A stretch of 64,000 nt of DNA. Origin: JANWXR01 sp964608265. GTDB lineage: Bacteria; Chloroflexota; Anaerolineae; Anaerolineales; UBA6663. Below the pieces are notes generated by a model, which saw only the letters and a program-made list of their open reading frames with translations, ran no database searches and was not told where the DNA came from. The stretch spans positions 1 to 64,000 of the forward strand of contig CAZSNP010000014.1 of NCBI GenBank assembly GCA_964608265.1, written 5' to 3'. Within the stretch, counting starts at the first letter, position 1. Each line of letters begins with the position of its first letter. This document shows positions 41,640 to 48,716 of this stretch, piece after piece. The translations under genes were made by a program, and so were the position numbers.

Positions 41640-42500
41640 TCATGAGCCGCGCTTCGCGAGCATCTCCCACGTCGTCTTCATCACCAGCGCATCCTCTTCC
41701 ATGATCGGGCTTTCGCACAGCACGCGGCCGGCGCATTTGTGGTCGTGCAGCGCGCGGAAGAAATCCTTGTACTTCAAATCTGACTCGGCCAGCGGGACGT
41801 GGTTCTTCTCGCCCTTCGGCCCGTACTCGATGCCGGAGAGGTGGATGTGAAGCCTCTTCAGCGCGCCCGCGCCGAGGCGCTTCTTCACCAGCCGGAGCAT
41901 CGCCGCCCACTCGGCGTAGCTGTTGGCCGAGCCATCGCCGGGCCGCGCGTGCAAATGGGCGAAGTCAATGCACGGCAACACGCCTTCGATCTCCGCCGCC
42001 ATCACCAGCGTATCCTCCAGCGAGCCGAGCATCGCGCTCTTGCCCATCGTCTCGGGGCGGAGGGTGGCCGGGTTGCCGGCGTCGCGCAACTCCTTCACAC
42101 ACTCACGCAGGCGCGGCACGGCCACATGCAGCACCTCTTTTGGATCGCGGCCAAAGTACGAGCCGGGGTGGAAGATGATGTCGGTGGCCCCGGCCAGGTT
42201 GCCGTAGTGCGCGGCGTCCATCAATCGTTTGCGGCTCTTCGGCCATTCGTCTTTATCGGCGTTGAGGTTGATGAAGTACGGCGCATGCACCGACAGCGCG
42301 ACGTGGTGCTGCGCGCCGGCGGCCCTGATCTCCGCGCACTTCCCCTCCGAGACGCGCACGCTCTGCACCCAGGCCAGCTCCAGCGCGCCCAGGCCCAGCT
42401 CCGCCGTGCGCGCGATGCCGCCGACCGTGCCGCCGGGCTTTTTGGCGGTGGAGAGCGGCGCGCCGACGGTGCCGAAGAGGAACGAAGGTTTCGGTTGCAT
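41640..42500 (-). CDS. Endonuclease IV-like (AP endonuclease family 2) TIM-barrel protein
   Basis: A 286-residue protein starting MQPKPSFLFGTVG, with CGGAG upstream of the ATG at 42500. Zn-ligand motifs of the Nfo barrel appear in order: LSVHAPYFINLN, DIIFHPGSYFG, Glu in RPETMGK, CIDFAHLHA, HIHLSGIEYGPKGEKNH and CESPIMEED. It would cut DNA 5' of abasic sites or act as a related sugar isomerase; length and motifs favour the nuclease. Its first part (42352-42482) is duplicated exactly at 48493-48623. Confidence 0.85.
   Translation of the reverse strand: MQPKPSFLFGTVGAPLSTAKKPGGTVGGIARTAELGLGALELAWVQSVRVSEGKCAEIRAAGAQHHVALSVHAPYFINLNADKDEWPKSRKRLMDAAHYGNLAGATDIIFHPGSYFGRDPKEVLHVAVPRLRECVKELRDAGNPATLRPETMGKSAMLGSLEDTLVMAAEIEGVLPCIDFAHLHARPGDGSANSYAEWAAMLRLVKKRLGAGALKRLHIHLSGIEYGPKGEKNHVPLAESDLKYKDFFRALHDHKCAGRVLCESPIMEEDALVMKTTWEMLAKRGS
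42352..42482. repeat. 131-bp direct repeat, left copy
   Basis: Identical to 48493-48623 in the same orientation, running from ACGCGCACGCTCTGC to GCCGAAGAGGAA. It covers codons about 7-49 of the endonuclease IV-like gene. The two copies bracket the GntR/ABC/NanA island. Confidence 0.9.
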
Positions 42501-42606
42501 CGAACTCCGAGGATCGAGAATTGAGAGAGTTTGTGAATTATCAATGCAACGAAGCTAAAGCGCAACGTTAGCGACATAAAAAGCTATCAATGTATAGCAT
42601 ATCCAC

Positions 42607-42635
42607 TTGACACATATCCTACATGTTAGTAATAT
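42607..42635 (+). promoter_or_regulatory. Consensus promoter of the GntR regulator gene
   Basis: TTGACA (42607-42612), a 17-base spacer and TAATAT (42630-42635). The start codon follows after nine bases, so the message would have almost no leader. ACATGT in the spacer is a small palindrome that could be an operator half. Confidence 0.72.
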
Positions 42636-42644
42636 CACCTTGCA

Positions 42645-43367
42645 ATGATGAATCTAAAACCCCTCAAACGTGTAGATCCTGCCCCTCTTCTATCGGAATC
42701 AGCCCGGGAGATTATCAAGGAATTCATCGTCGCCAACAAACTGCGTCCGGGCGACCTGCTCCCCTCGGAAACCGAGCTTACCCGTCAATTGGGCATCAGC
42801 CGCAACAGTATACGTGAAGCCGTCAAGGCTTTGGCTGCCCTGGGCGTTATCGAGGTTCGTCGTGGCAGCGGCCTGTATGTCGGCAACTTCTCGCTCGAGC
42901 CGCTGTTACAGAACCTGTCATACGGCGTGATGTTTGAGCTTGAAGAATTGTCGGAGCTGCTTGAAATTCGCCGCGTGCTGGAAGTTGGCATGATCGAAAC
43001 TGCCATGCAAACAATGATCGCGAAACAGAAAGCGAGTTTGCAGAATATCGTGGCACGCATGCGGCAGCGCGTTGAGCGCCGTGAAGCTTTCCCTGAAGAA
43101 GATCGTGAGTTCCATCGCTGTCTGTTTGAGAATCTCAACAACAAGACTTTGCTTCGATTGCTTGACACTTTCTGGCTGACTTATCGAAAAGCGGCTGAAC
43201 ACGCCGAAGTCAGCCCACGTGACCTCGCCAAGACTCTCTACGATCATGAAGCCATTATGGAGGCGGTGCTTGACGGCAATATCCGGGAAGCGCAAATCGC
43301 TTTGGAACGACACTACCTGGGTATTGCCGCTCAGATCGCCAGCGCCAAACAGCAACGCTCAACCTAG
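42645..43367 (+). CDS. GntR-family transcriptional regulator (FadR/FCD subfamily)
   Basis: A 240-residue regulator starting at ATG 42645 (42648 is equally possible). The winged helix at residues about 18-78 has LRPGDLLPSETELTRQLGISRNSIREAVKALAALGVIEVRRGSGLYV. The C-terminal FCD domain (about 95-225) keeps the metal-site pattern EDREFHRCL, YDHEAIMEAV and LERHYLGIA. It heads the island with the ABC importer and sialate lyase, so a sugar or sialic-acid effector is likely. Base composition is visibly less GC-rich than the flanks. Confidence 0.9.
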   Translation: MMNLKPLKRVDPAPLLSESAREIIKEFIVANKLRPGDLLPSETELTRQLGISRNSIREAVKALAALGVIEVRRGSGLYVGNFSLEPLLQNLSYGVMFELEELSELLEIRRVLEVGMIETAMQTMIAKQKASLQNIVARMRQRVERREAFPEEDREFHRCLFENLNNKTLLRLLDTFWLTYRKAAEHAEVSPRDLAKTLYDHEAIMEAVLDGNIREAQIALERHYLGIAAQIASAKQQRST

Positions 43368-43448
43368 CCGCTTTTTCATTTTGCAGCCGGTGGCAATGCA
43401 ACATCGGCAACCCTTGTAAATCGCAAATCTCAGGAAGGAGAAAGTGTC

Positions 43449-45176
43449 ATGAAGAAATCTGTTTTCGTCAGCCTACAGGTCTTGCTGAGTGCTGCCATGC
43501 TGCTTGCAGCCTGCGGCCCCACGCAAACAACGGCCGAGCCGACAGCCGCTCCTGTTGAGCCGACTTCGGCGCCCGTCGCCGCCACGTCGCCCCCCACTCA
43601 GGCGCCCGCGCCAACCGCAACAGACGCGGCGACTGCGCAACCTGCCAAGAGCGGCGGCACCTACCGGGCCGCCTTTCGCACCGGCTGCATGGCGGGCCCA
43701 TTGTGGACGACGTGCGGCCACCGCCTCGATCACACGATTTTACAGAACCTCGCTGCTGTCAAGTGGACGACCGATGGCGTCCAGCCCTTGCTTGCCGAAA
43801 GTTGGGAGATGCAGGAAGGCGGCAAAGTATGGCTCATCAAATTGCGCAAAGGCGTGAAGTGGCATGACGGCGCGCCGTTCACAGCCGATGACGTGGTGTT
43901 CAGCTTCAATGCCTATGCCAACCCCGTGATCGCCTCGACCTGGCAATCCAAAGTCGCCGACATCCTGGGCTTCGATGAGGTGAAGGCTGGCACCGCCGAC
44001 AAACTTGCCGGCGTGCAGAAAATTGATGACCAGACGGTTCGAATTGAGCTAAAGGCTGCTCAACCGCCGTGGATGGAACTGACCCAGCCCTTTATCATCA
44101 TCATGCCCAACCACATCCTGGGCAATGTGAAACCTGAAGAGCTTAAAGCCCATCCCTTCTGGGAAGGTGGCCGGATCGGTACCGGGCCGTTCAGGTGGGT
44201 AGAATACAAGACCGACCAGTACCTGATCACAGAGCGGAACCCCGATTACTATCTGGGCGCGCCTAAGCTCGACCGTGTCATCTACCAGATCTATGCCGAC
44301 GTCGCGACCATTTTGAACGCTCTGGAAAAGGGTGAAGTGGACGATATCTCCTTTGAGGGCGGCGGCATACCCGAAACCGAAGTGGAGCGCATGCGCAAGG
44401 TTCCCAACCTGGAAGTCCTTGGCGAGATGAATGCGGGTCTGCCCACCTACATTCAGTGGGATCTGAGCAAAGAGCCTTATAGCGATCTGCGCTTCCGGGA
44501 GGCCGTGATCTATGCGATTGATCGCGAGTCGATTATCCAGAGCATCTTCTTCGGCCTTTACAGGCCAGCGTATGCAATGTCCCCGCAGGAGTGGGCCTTG
44601 CCATCAGATCTTGATCGGCGTCCCTACAATCCCGAAAAAGCGCGACAACTGTTGCAGGACATGAAGTATGACACGAGCCTGGAGCACGATTTTATCTACT
44701 ATTACACCGACCCGGTCAGCAAGGATGCGATCACTGCGATTCAGCAACAACTGGCCGAGGTGGGCATCAAGATCGTGCCGCGTCTGCTCAATGCAGCTGC
44801 CATCAACGAAGTGTATGCCGACAAATCCTTCCAGATGGGGTACTTCGCCAATGGACAGGGGCTTGACCCATCGCTGGGCGCAACGATTCCCAGATGCGGG
44901 GCGCAATTGGCCCTGGGCTACTGCAATTCAACGGTGGATGAGTTGTTCGCCAACGGCATGGGAACGTCGAACCGGGCTGAGCGCGCCCCGATTTACCAGG
45001 ATATCAACCGTATCCTGAATAAGGATTTGCAGAAGGGATACCTGTGGTATGCCGCGCGGCCGCTGGCCTTCAGCAGGCGGGTGGTGGGGTTGGCCGAACA
45101 CTGGCTGGAGCAGCCGATCCTGGTCTTCAACACTCCGGTTTATCAGGAGATTGAGAAATGGTATGTTGACGAGTAA
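43449..45176 (+). CDS. ABC transporter substrate-binding lipoprotein (family 5, peptide/nickel class)
   Basis: A 575-residue protein with a strong AGGAAGGAG ribosome site. The signal ends LLSAAMLLAAC, giving a lipoprotein, followed by a Pro/Ala/Thr linker. Family 5 marks include LAESWEMQEGGKVWLIKLRKGVKWHDGAPFTADDVVFSF, GTGPFRWVEYK, LITERNPDYYLG and FREAVIYAIDRESI. This class binds peptides but also sugars; the sialic-acid importer SatABCD of Haemophilus ducreyi is of the same class. The adjacent lyase makes sialate a reasonable ligand (inference). Confidence 0.9.
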   Translation: MKKSVFVSLQVLLSAAMLLAACGPTQTTAEPTAAPVEPTSAPVAATSPPTQAPAPTATDAATAQPAKSGGTYRAAFRTGCMAGPLWTTCGHRLDHTILQNLAAVKWTTDGVQPLLAESWEMQEGGKVWLIKLRKGVKWHDGAPFTADDVVFSFNAYANPVIASTWQSKVADILGFDEVKAGTADKLAGVQKIDDQTVRIELKAAQPPWMELTQPFIIIMPNHILGNVKPEELKAHPFWEGGRIGTGPFRWVEYKTDQYLITERNPDYYLGAPKLDRVIYQIYADVATILNALEKGEVDDISFEGGGIPETEVERMRKVPNLEVLGEMNAGLPTYIQWDLSKEPYSDLRFREAVIYAIDRESIIQSIFFGLYRPAYAMSPQEWALPSDLDRRPYNPEKARQLLQDMKYDTSLEHDFIYYYTDPVSKDAITAIQQQLAEVGIKIVPRLLNAAAINEVYADKSFQMGYFANGQGLDPSLGATIPRCGAQLALGYCNSTVDELFANGMGTSNRAERAPIYQDINRILNKDLQKGYLWYAARPLAFSRRVVGLAEHWLEQPILVFNTPVYQEIEKWYVDE

Positions 45177-45196
45177 CGTCTGAGATTTGCTGCCCG

Positions 45197-45273
45197 CCAC
45201 ACAATCACGGACGCCTCTTGGGCAGAGCGGCCTACTTCTGGCCGCTCGGTTGAAGGGGCGTCCGTCTGTGTGG
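45197..45273 (+). promoter_or_regulatory. Intercistronic stem-loop between binding protein and permease
   Basis: CCACACA-ATC-ACGGACGCC (45197-45215) pairs with GGCGTCCGT-C-TGTGTGG (45257-45273), enclosing a perfect 8-bp stem GAGCGGCC/GGCCGCTC. No T-run follows. Such structures often keep binding-protein mRNA more abundant than permease mRNA. Confidence 0.65.
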
Positions 45274-45371
45274 GGTGCATAATCTACATGATATAAATTG
45301 GTTTACAATCCGGGACTGTCTCGACTGTTGCGCCTTCAACGTCTGCATGGCATGCAGATCAAACGAAAGCA

Positions 45372-46325
45372 ATGATAACCTACATCGTACGCCGATTGTT
45401 CGTTGTGATCCCGACTTTGTTGGGGATAACGCTGATATTGTTCGGGCTTGCCAATCGCATGCCGGGCAACGCCGTCATGGCGATGATCAGCACCGATGCT
45501 CCGCTGGCCGATGAGATTATCGCCATTCGCAAAGGTCAACTAGGCCTGGACCTGCCGCTTTACATTCAGTACGGACGGTGGCTTTGGCAACTGGTCCGAG
45601 GTAATCTGGGCTATTCATATATCAATGGACGGCCGATCGCAGACGCCATTCTTGAACGGGTGCCGGCTACCGTTCAGCTGATGGGCACGTCGCTGTTTTT
45701 CTCGGTTCTAGTTGGAGTCCTCCTTGGTATTGTCAGCGCCGTGAAACGCTACTCGATGCTAGACTACGCGCTCACGGTCGGTGGATTTATCGGCTCGTCC
45801 ATGCCCGCTTTTTTTCTCGGCCTTGTGCTCATCTACCTCTTTGCGCTGACGTTGGGCTGGTTTCCCTCCAGTGGCATGGGCGTCATTGGCGAAAAATACG
45901 ATTTGGGCGTGAATCTGCGCCATCTGTTCCTGCCGGCACTGACCCTGGGGTTGATCCGGATCCCGTTATTTATGCGCTATACGCGTGCCAGCTTGCTGGA
46001 TGTCATTCATGCTGACTATATACGGACTGCGCGAGCGAAGGGCCTGCCCGAACGCCTGGTGCTCTTTCGCCATGCCGTTCGCAACGCACTCATCCCCGTA
46101 ATCACCGTGGTTGGATTGACCCTGCCCGTCCTATTCAGCGGCGCCATCATCATCGAGACGATCTTCCAGTGGCCCGGTGTGGGTATGCTCTACATGGATG
46201 CCGTTAATCAACGGGATATCCCGATGCTGATGGGGATTGCCCTCGTGGTGGGCGTGTTGGTTTTGTTGAGCGGCATCCTGACCGATATTGCCTACGCCTT
46301 GGCAGACCCTCGCATTCGGTATTGA
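45372..46325 (+). CDS. ABC transporter permease (DppB/OppB type)
   Basis: A 317-residue permease with six membrane helices, the typical start MITYIVRRLFVVIPTLLGITLILF, the N-terminal motif GLDLPLYIQYGRWLWQLVRGNLGYS and the EAA-like loop RTARAKGLPERLVLFRHAVRNALIPVIT. It pairs with the following permease, from which it is separated by six bases, and with the upstream binding lipoprotein. No ATP-binding subunit gene is present in the cluster. Confidence 0.93.
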   Translation: MITYIVRRLFVVIPTLLGITLILFGLANRMPGNAVMAMISTDAPLADEIIAIRKGQLGLDLPLYIQYGRWLWQLVRGNLGYSYINGRPIADAILERVPATVQLMGTSLFFSVLVGVLLGIVSAVKRYSMLDYALTVGGFIGSSMPAFFLGLVLIYLFALTLGWFPSSGMGVIGEKYDLGVNLRHLFLPALTLGLIRIPLFMRYTRASLLDVIHADYIRTARAKGLPERLVLFRHAVRNALIPVITVVGLTLPVLFSGAIIIETIFQWPGVGMLYMDAVNQRDIPMLMGIALVVGVLVLLSGILTDIAYALADPRIRY

Positions 46326-46331
46326 ACCTTC

Positions 46332-47237
46332 ATGGTCGCCGCTGAACTCTCGCCCACTTCAGCCGAAGAGCTTTCGCCATTGCGCGATGTCAGCCCGCGA
46401 GCCCGCCTGTGGATTCGGTTCCGGCGACATCGCCTGGCCCTGGCCGGACTGGCCATTCTGGCGCTGATCATCTTCGGCGCGATCTTTGCGCCATACCTGA
46501 CCAGTTACGACCCGCTTTCCGGGAAACTGCTCAGTCGTTATCAACCTCCCGGCGCAGACCATCTGCTTGGAACAGACGGCAATGGACGTGATATCCTGGC
46601 GCGCATTCTGTTTGGCGCACGCGTATCTCTGGCGGTGGGTATCGGCGCTGTCTCGCTCTCAGCCCTGATCGGCATTGTCATCGGCGGCATTGCCGGTTAC
46701 TTTGGGGGTAGCCCGGACTTGATATTGATGCGCATCACGGACATCTTCCTGACGCTGCCCTTGCTGGTCATTGTTATTAGTCTGGTGGCGATTATCGGGC
46801 CCGGCACATACTCCAGCCTGTTTGCGATCGGCGTTTTGAGTTGGACAAGCATGGCACGGCTGGTGCGAGGTCAGTTTCTGACCTTGCGGAGCGTGGAGTA
46901 TGTCGAGGCAGCCCGTGCCTTGGGGGAAATGCCTGTGATCATTATCCTGCGCCACGTGCTCCCCAATGCCTTTGGGCCGATCGCCGTTGCCATCACATTT
47001 GCTCTCGGCGAGGCGATCCTGCTTGAAGCGGCGCTGTCCTTCTTTGGCCTTGGCGTGCAGGTTCCCACGCCCAGCTGGGGTAGTATGCTCAGCGATGCGC
47101 GAACCATCTCGATCCTTGAAACGCGACCGTGGATGTGGTTGCCTCCAGGCGTTATGATCGTCTTGACGGTACTTTCCATCAACTTTATCGGCGATGGGCT
47201 CCGCGACGCGCTCGATCCACAGTCGAAACCTGCTTGA
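46332..47237 (+). CDS. ABC transporter permease (DppC/OppC type)
   Basis: A 301-residue permease. The cytoplasmic N-terminus is followed by a helix (LALAGLAILALIIFGAIFAPYL), the family phrase LLGTDGNGRDILARILFGARVSL, and the EAA loop VEAARALGEMPVIIILRHVLPNAFGPIAV. With the DppB-like subunit it should form the membrane channel of the importer. The usual DppD and DppF ATPases do not follow; the next gene is a sialate lyase. Confidence 0.93.
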   Translation: MVAAELSPTSAEELSPLRDVSPRARLWIRFRRHRLALAGLAILALIIFGAIFAPYLTSYDPLSGKLLSRYQPPGADHLLGTDGNGRDILARILFGARVSLAVGIGAVSLSALIGIVIGGIAGYFGGSPDLILMRITDIFLTLPLLVIVISLVAIIGPGTYSSLFAIGVLSWTSMARLVRGQFLTLRSVEYVEAARALGEMPVIIILRHVLPNAFGPIAVAITFALGEAILLEAALSFFGLGVQVPTPSWGSMLSDARTISILETRPWMWLPPGVMIVLTVLSINFIGDGLRDALDPQSKPA

Positions 47238-47427
47238 AAACCGGCCATCAACCCAGAGGTGCTTCAAGCGTACGTTTATGATAACTGTACAGGCGCGATT
47301 GTCTCCGGGTTAAGTGACGGATGTCATTCCCCATGACGATTTCCCTTCAATAGCGTTTTGCCCCGACAAGTTTATGAATGACCCAATTTTGCCCGTGAGT
47401 GTCTCTTCGAACGAGAGGCCACCAGCG

Positions 47428-48336
47428 ATGGATTTAGACGGCCTGGTAGCCGCCACTTTTACGCCATTCACGGTGGATGGCCGTGTCAATCTTGATGCAA
47501 TCGGGCCTTATGCCGAGTATCTTTCCGGGCAGAGCCTCGAAGGAGTGTTTGTCAACGGCACAACCGGCGAAGGTATGTCGCTGACTGTCGAGGAGCGTCT
47601 TCAAATTGCGGCGCGCTGGCGTGATGTTCTGCCGCCCAGGCTCAAGCTCATTGTGCATGTGGGCCATAACTGCCTGAAGGATGCGCGTGCCATGGCCCAA
47701 CACGCTGAGGCCATCGGCGCAGACGCGGTCAGCGCCTGTCCCCCGTCTTTTTTTAAGCCACAAACGATCGAGGAACTGGTTGCCTGTTGTGTTGAAGTCG
47801 CTGCAGCCGCGCCGCGCCTGCCGTTTTACTACTATCACATCCCCATGTTGACGGGCGTCCATCTGCAAATGGCTGCGTTCCTCCCGCTGGCCTGCGAGCA
47901 AATCCCTAATATGCGCGGCATCAAGTTCACCGATGACGATCTGACAGACTTCGCCGGTGTGTTGCAATCGTCGGCTGGCAAGCTGAACGTGTTTGCCGGG
48001 CGTGATGAAATATTGCTCTCCTATCTAGAACTCGGCGCGCGCACGGCAGTCGGGAGCACGTACAATTTCTTTGCGCCCGTCATGCAGGGCATGCTGTCTG
48101 CGTTCAGGCGCGGCGACCTTGTCGCCGCGCAGAACGTCCAGGCCTTTGTGCGCGACGTGGTCGCCGTGATCATTGAGTACGGCGGAGTGCCCTCTCAAAA
48201 ATTGATTATGCGATGGATTGGAATTGATTGTGGGCCGGTGCGATTGCCGCTTGTAAATCTGCCGGCCAAGGTCGAGTCACAACTTCACGCCGAGTTGGAA
48301 GCCCATAACTTCTTTTTGCGAATAAAGTCAGGGTGA
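47428..48336 (+). CDS. nanA: N-acetylneuraminate lyase / DapA-family aldolase
   Basis: A 302-residue TIM-barrel aldolase. The ATG at 47428 is preferred because GAGAGG precedes it and the length fits; an in-frame GTG/ATG further up gives 340 residues. NGTTGEGMSLTVEERL is the GTTGE motif, Y136 lies in YYYHIP (matching the YNIP of NanA), and the Schiff-base Lys is K166 in IKFTDDD. GRDEILLSYLELGARTAVGSTYNF closely follows NanA of E. coli (GSTYN), favouring sialate lyase over dihydrodipicolinate synthase. It would split imported Neu5Ac into pyruvate and ManNAc. Confidence 0.82.
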   Translation: MDLDGLVAATFTPFTVDGRVNLDAIGPYAEYLSGQSLEGVFVNGTTGEGMSLTVEERLQIAARWRDVLPPRLKLIVHVGHNCLKDARAMAQHAEAIGADAVSACPPSFFKPQTIEELVACCVEVAAAAPRLPFYYYHIPMLTGVHLQMAAFLPLACEQIPNMRGIKFTDDDLTDFAGVLQSSAGKLNVFAGRDEILLSYLELGARTAVGSTYNFFAPVMQGMLSAFRRGDLVAAQNVQAFVRDVVAVIIEYGGVPSQKLIMRWIGIDCGPVRLPLVNLPAKVESQLHAELEAHNFFLRIKSG

Positions 48337-48440
48337 GTTGGCATCAGCGACACGAGCAGTTGCGGCCGGTCAAAGCGCGTAGAGCCAGCGTTTTCCTGCC
48401 GAGCAATGTGTGCCATCGTGGCCCTCGTCTCCCGCGCCTC
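48337..48440. other. Right end of the catabolic island
   Basis: About 100 bases between the lyase stop and the chimeric fragment show no gene, tRNA, integrase site or inverted repeat that I can recognise. Confidence 0.4.
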
Positions 48441-48638
48441 TTATTTCTCGAAAGGCGCAGTGCTGTAGCGCACCTGGTCGAAGGCCTCGGTCACGCGCAC
48501 GCTCTGCACCCAGGCCAGCTCCAGCGCGCCCAGGCCCAGCTCCGCCGTGCGCGCGATGCCGCCGACCGTGCCGCCGGGCTTTTTGGCGGTGGAGAGCGGC
48601 GCGCCGACGGTGCCGAAGAGGAAGGTTGGTCTAGTCAT
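48441..48638 (-). pseudogene. Chimeric fragment: endonuclease IV-like N-terminus fused to a DUF4129-type tail
   Basis: A 65-residue frame with AAGGA before its ATG. Residues about 1-49 (MTRPTFLFGTVGAPLSTAKK...) equal the N-terminus of the endonuclease IV-like protein, then the reading switches to TEAFDQVRYSTAPFEK, which resembles the tail TEAFDQARYSAVPVEK of the DUF4129 protein at 48697-50343 but is diverged at the DNA level. It ends there. It cannot fold as either parent and is best seen as a recombination scar. Confidence 0.8.
48493..48623. repeat. 131-bp direct repeat, right copy
   Basis: Identical to 42352-42482. Recombination between the copies would delete 6,141 bases and rebuild a complete endonuclease IV-like gene with the alternative N-terminus MTRPTF, directly downstream of the DUF4129 gene. 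Confidence 0.9.
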
Positions 48639-48649
48639 AGCATCCTTTT

Positions 48650-48716
48650 TGAATCCACGAAGTCACACGAAGGAACACGAATCAAGACCGTACATGTCAC
48701 TTTGTGTCCTTCGTGG
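48650..48716. repeat. Imperfect intergenic inverted repeat (CACGAAG family)
   Basis: CCACGAAGTCACACGAAGG near 48656 is opposed by CACTTTGTGTCCTTCGTGG ending at 48717. The right arm overlaps the last codons of the DUF4129 gene. Confidence 0.5.

Noticed and set aside
47314..47427. 38-residue N-terminal extension of the sialate lyase
   Set aside because: NanA-family proteins begin at the point of the 47428 ATG, which has GAGAGG upstream.
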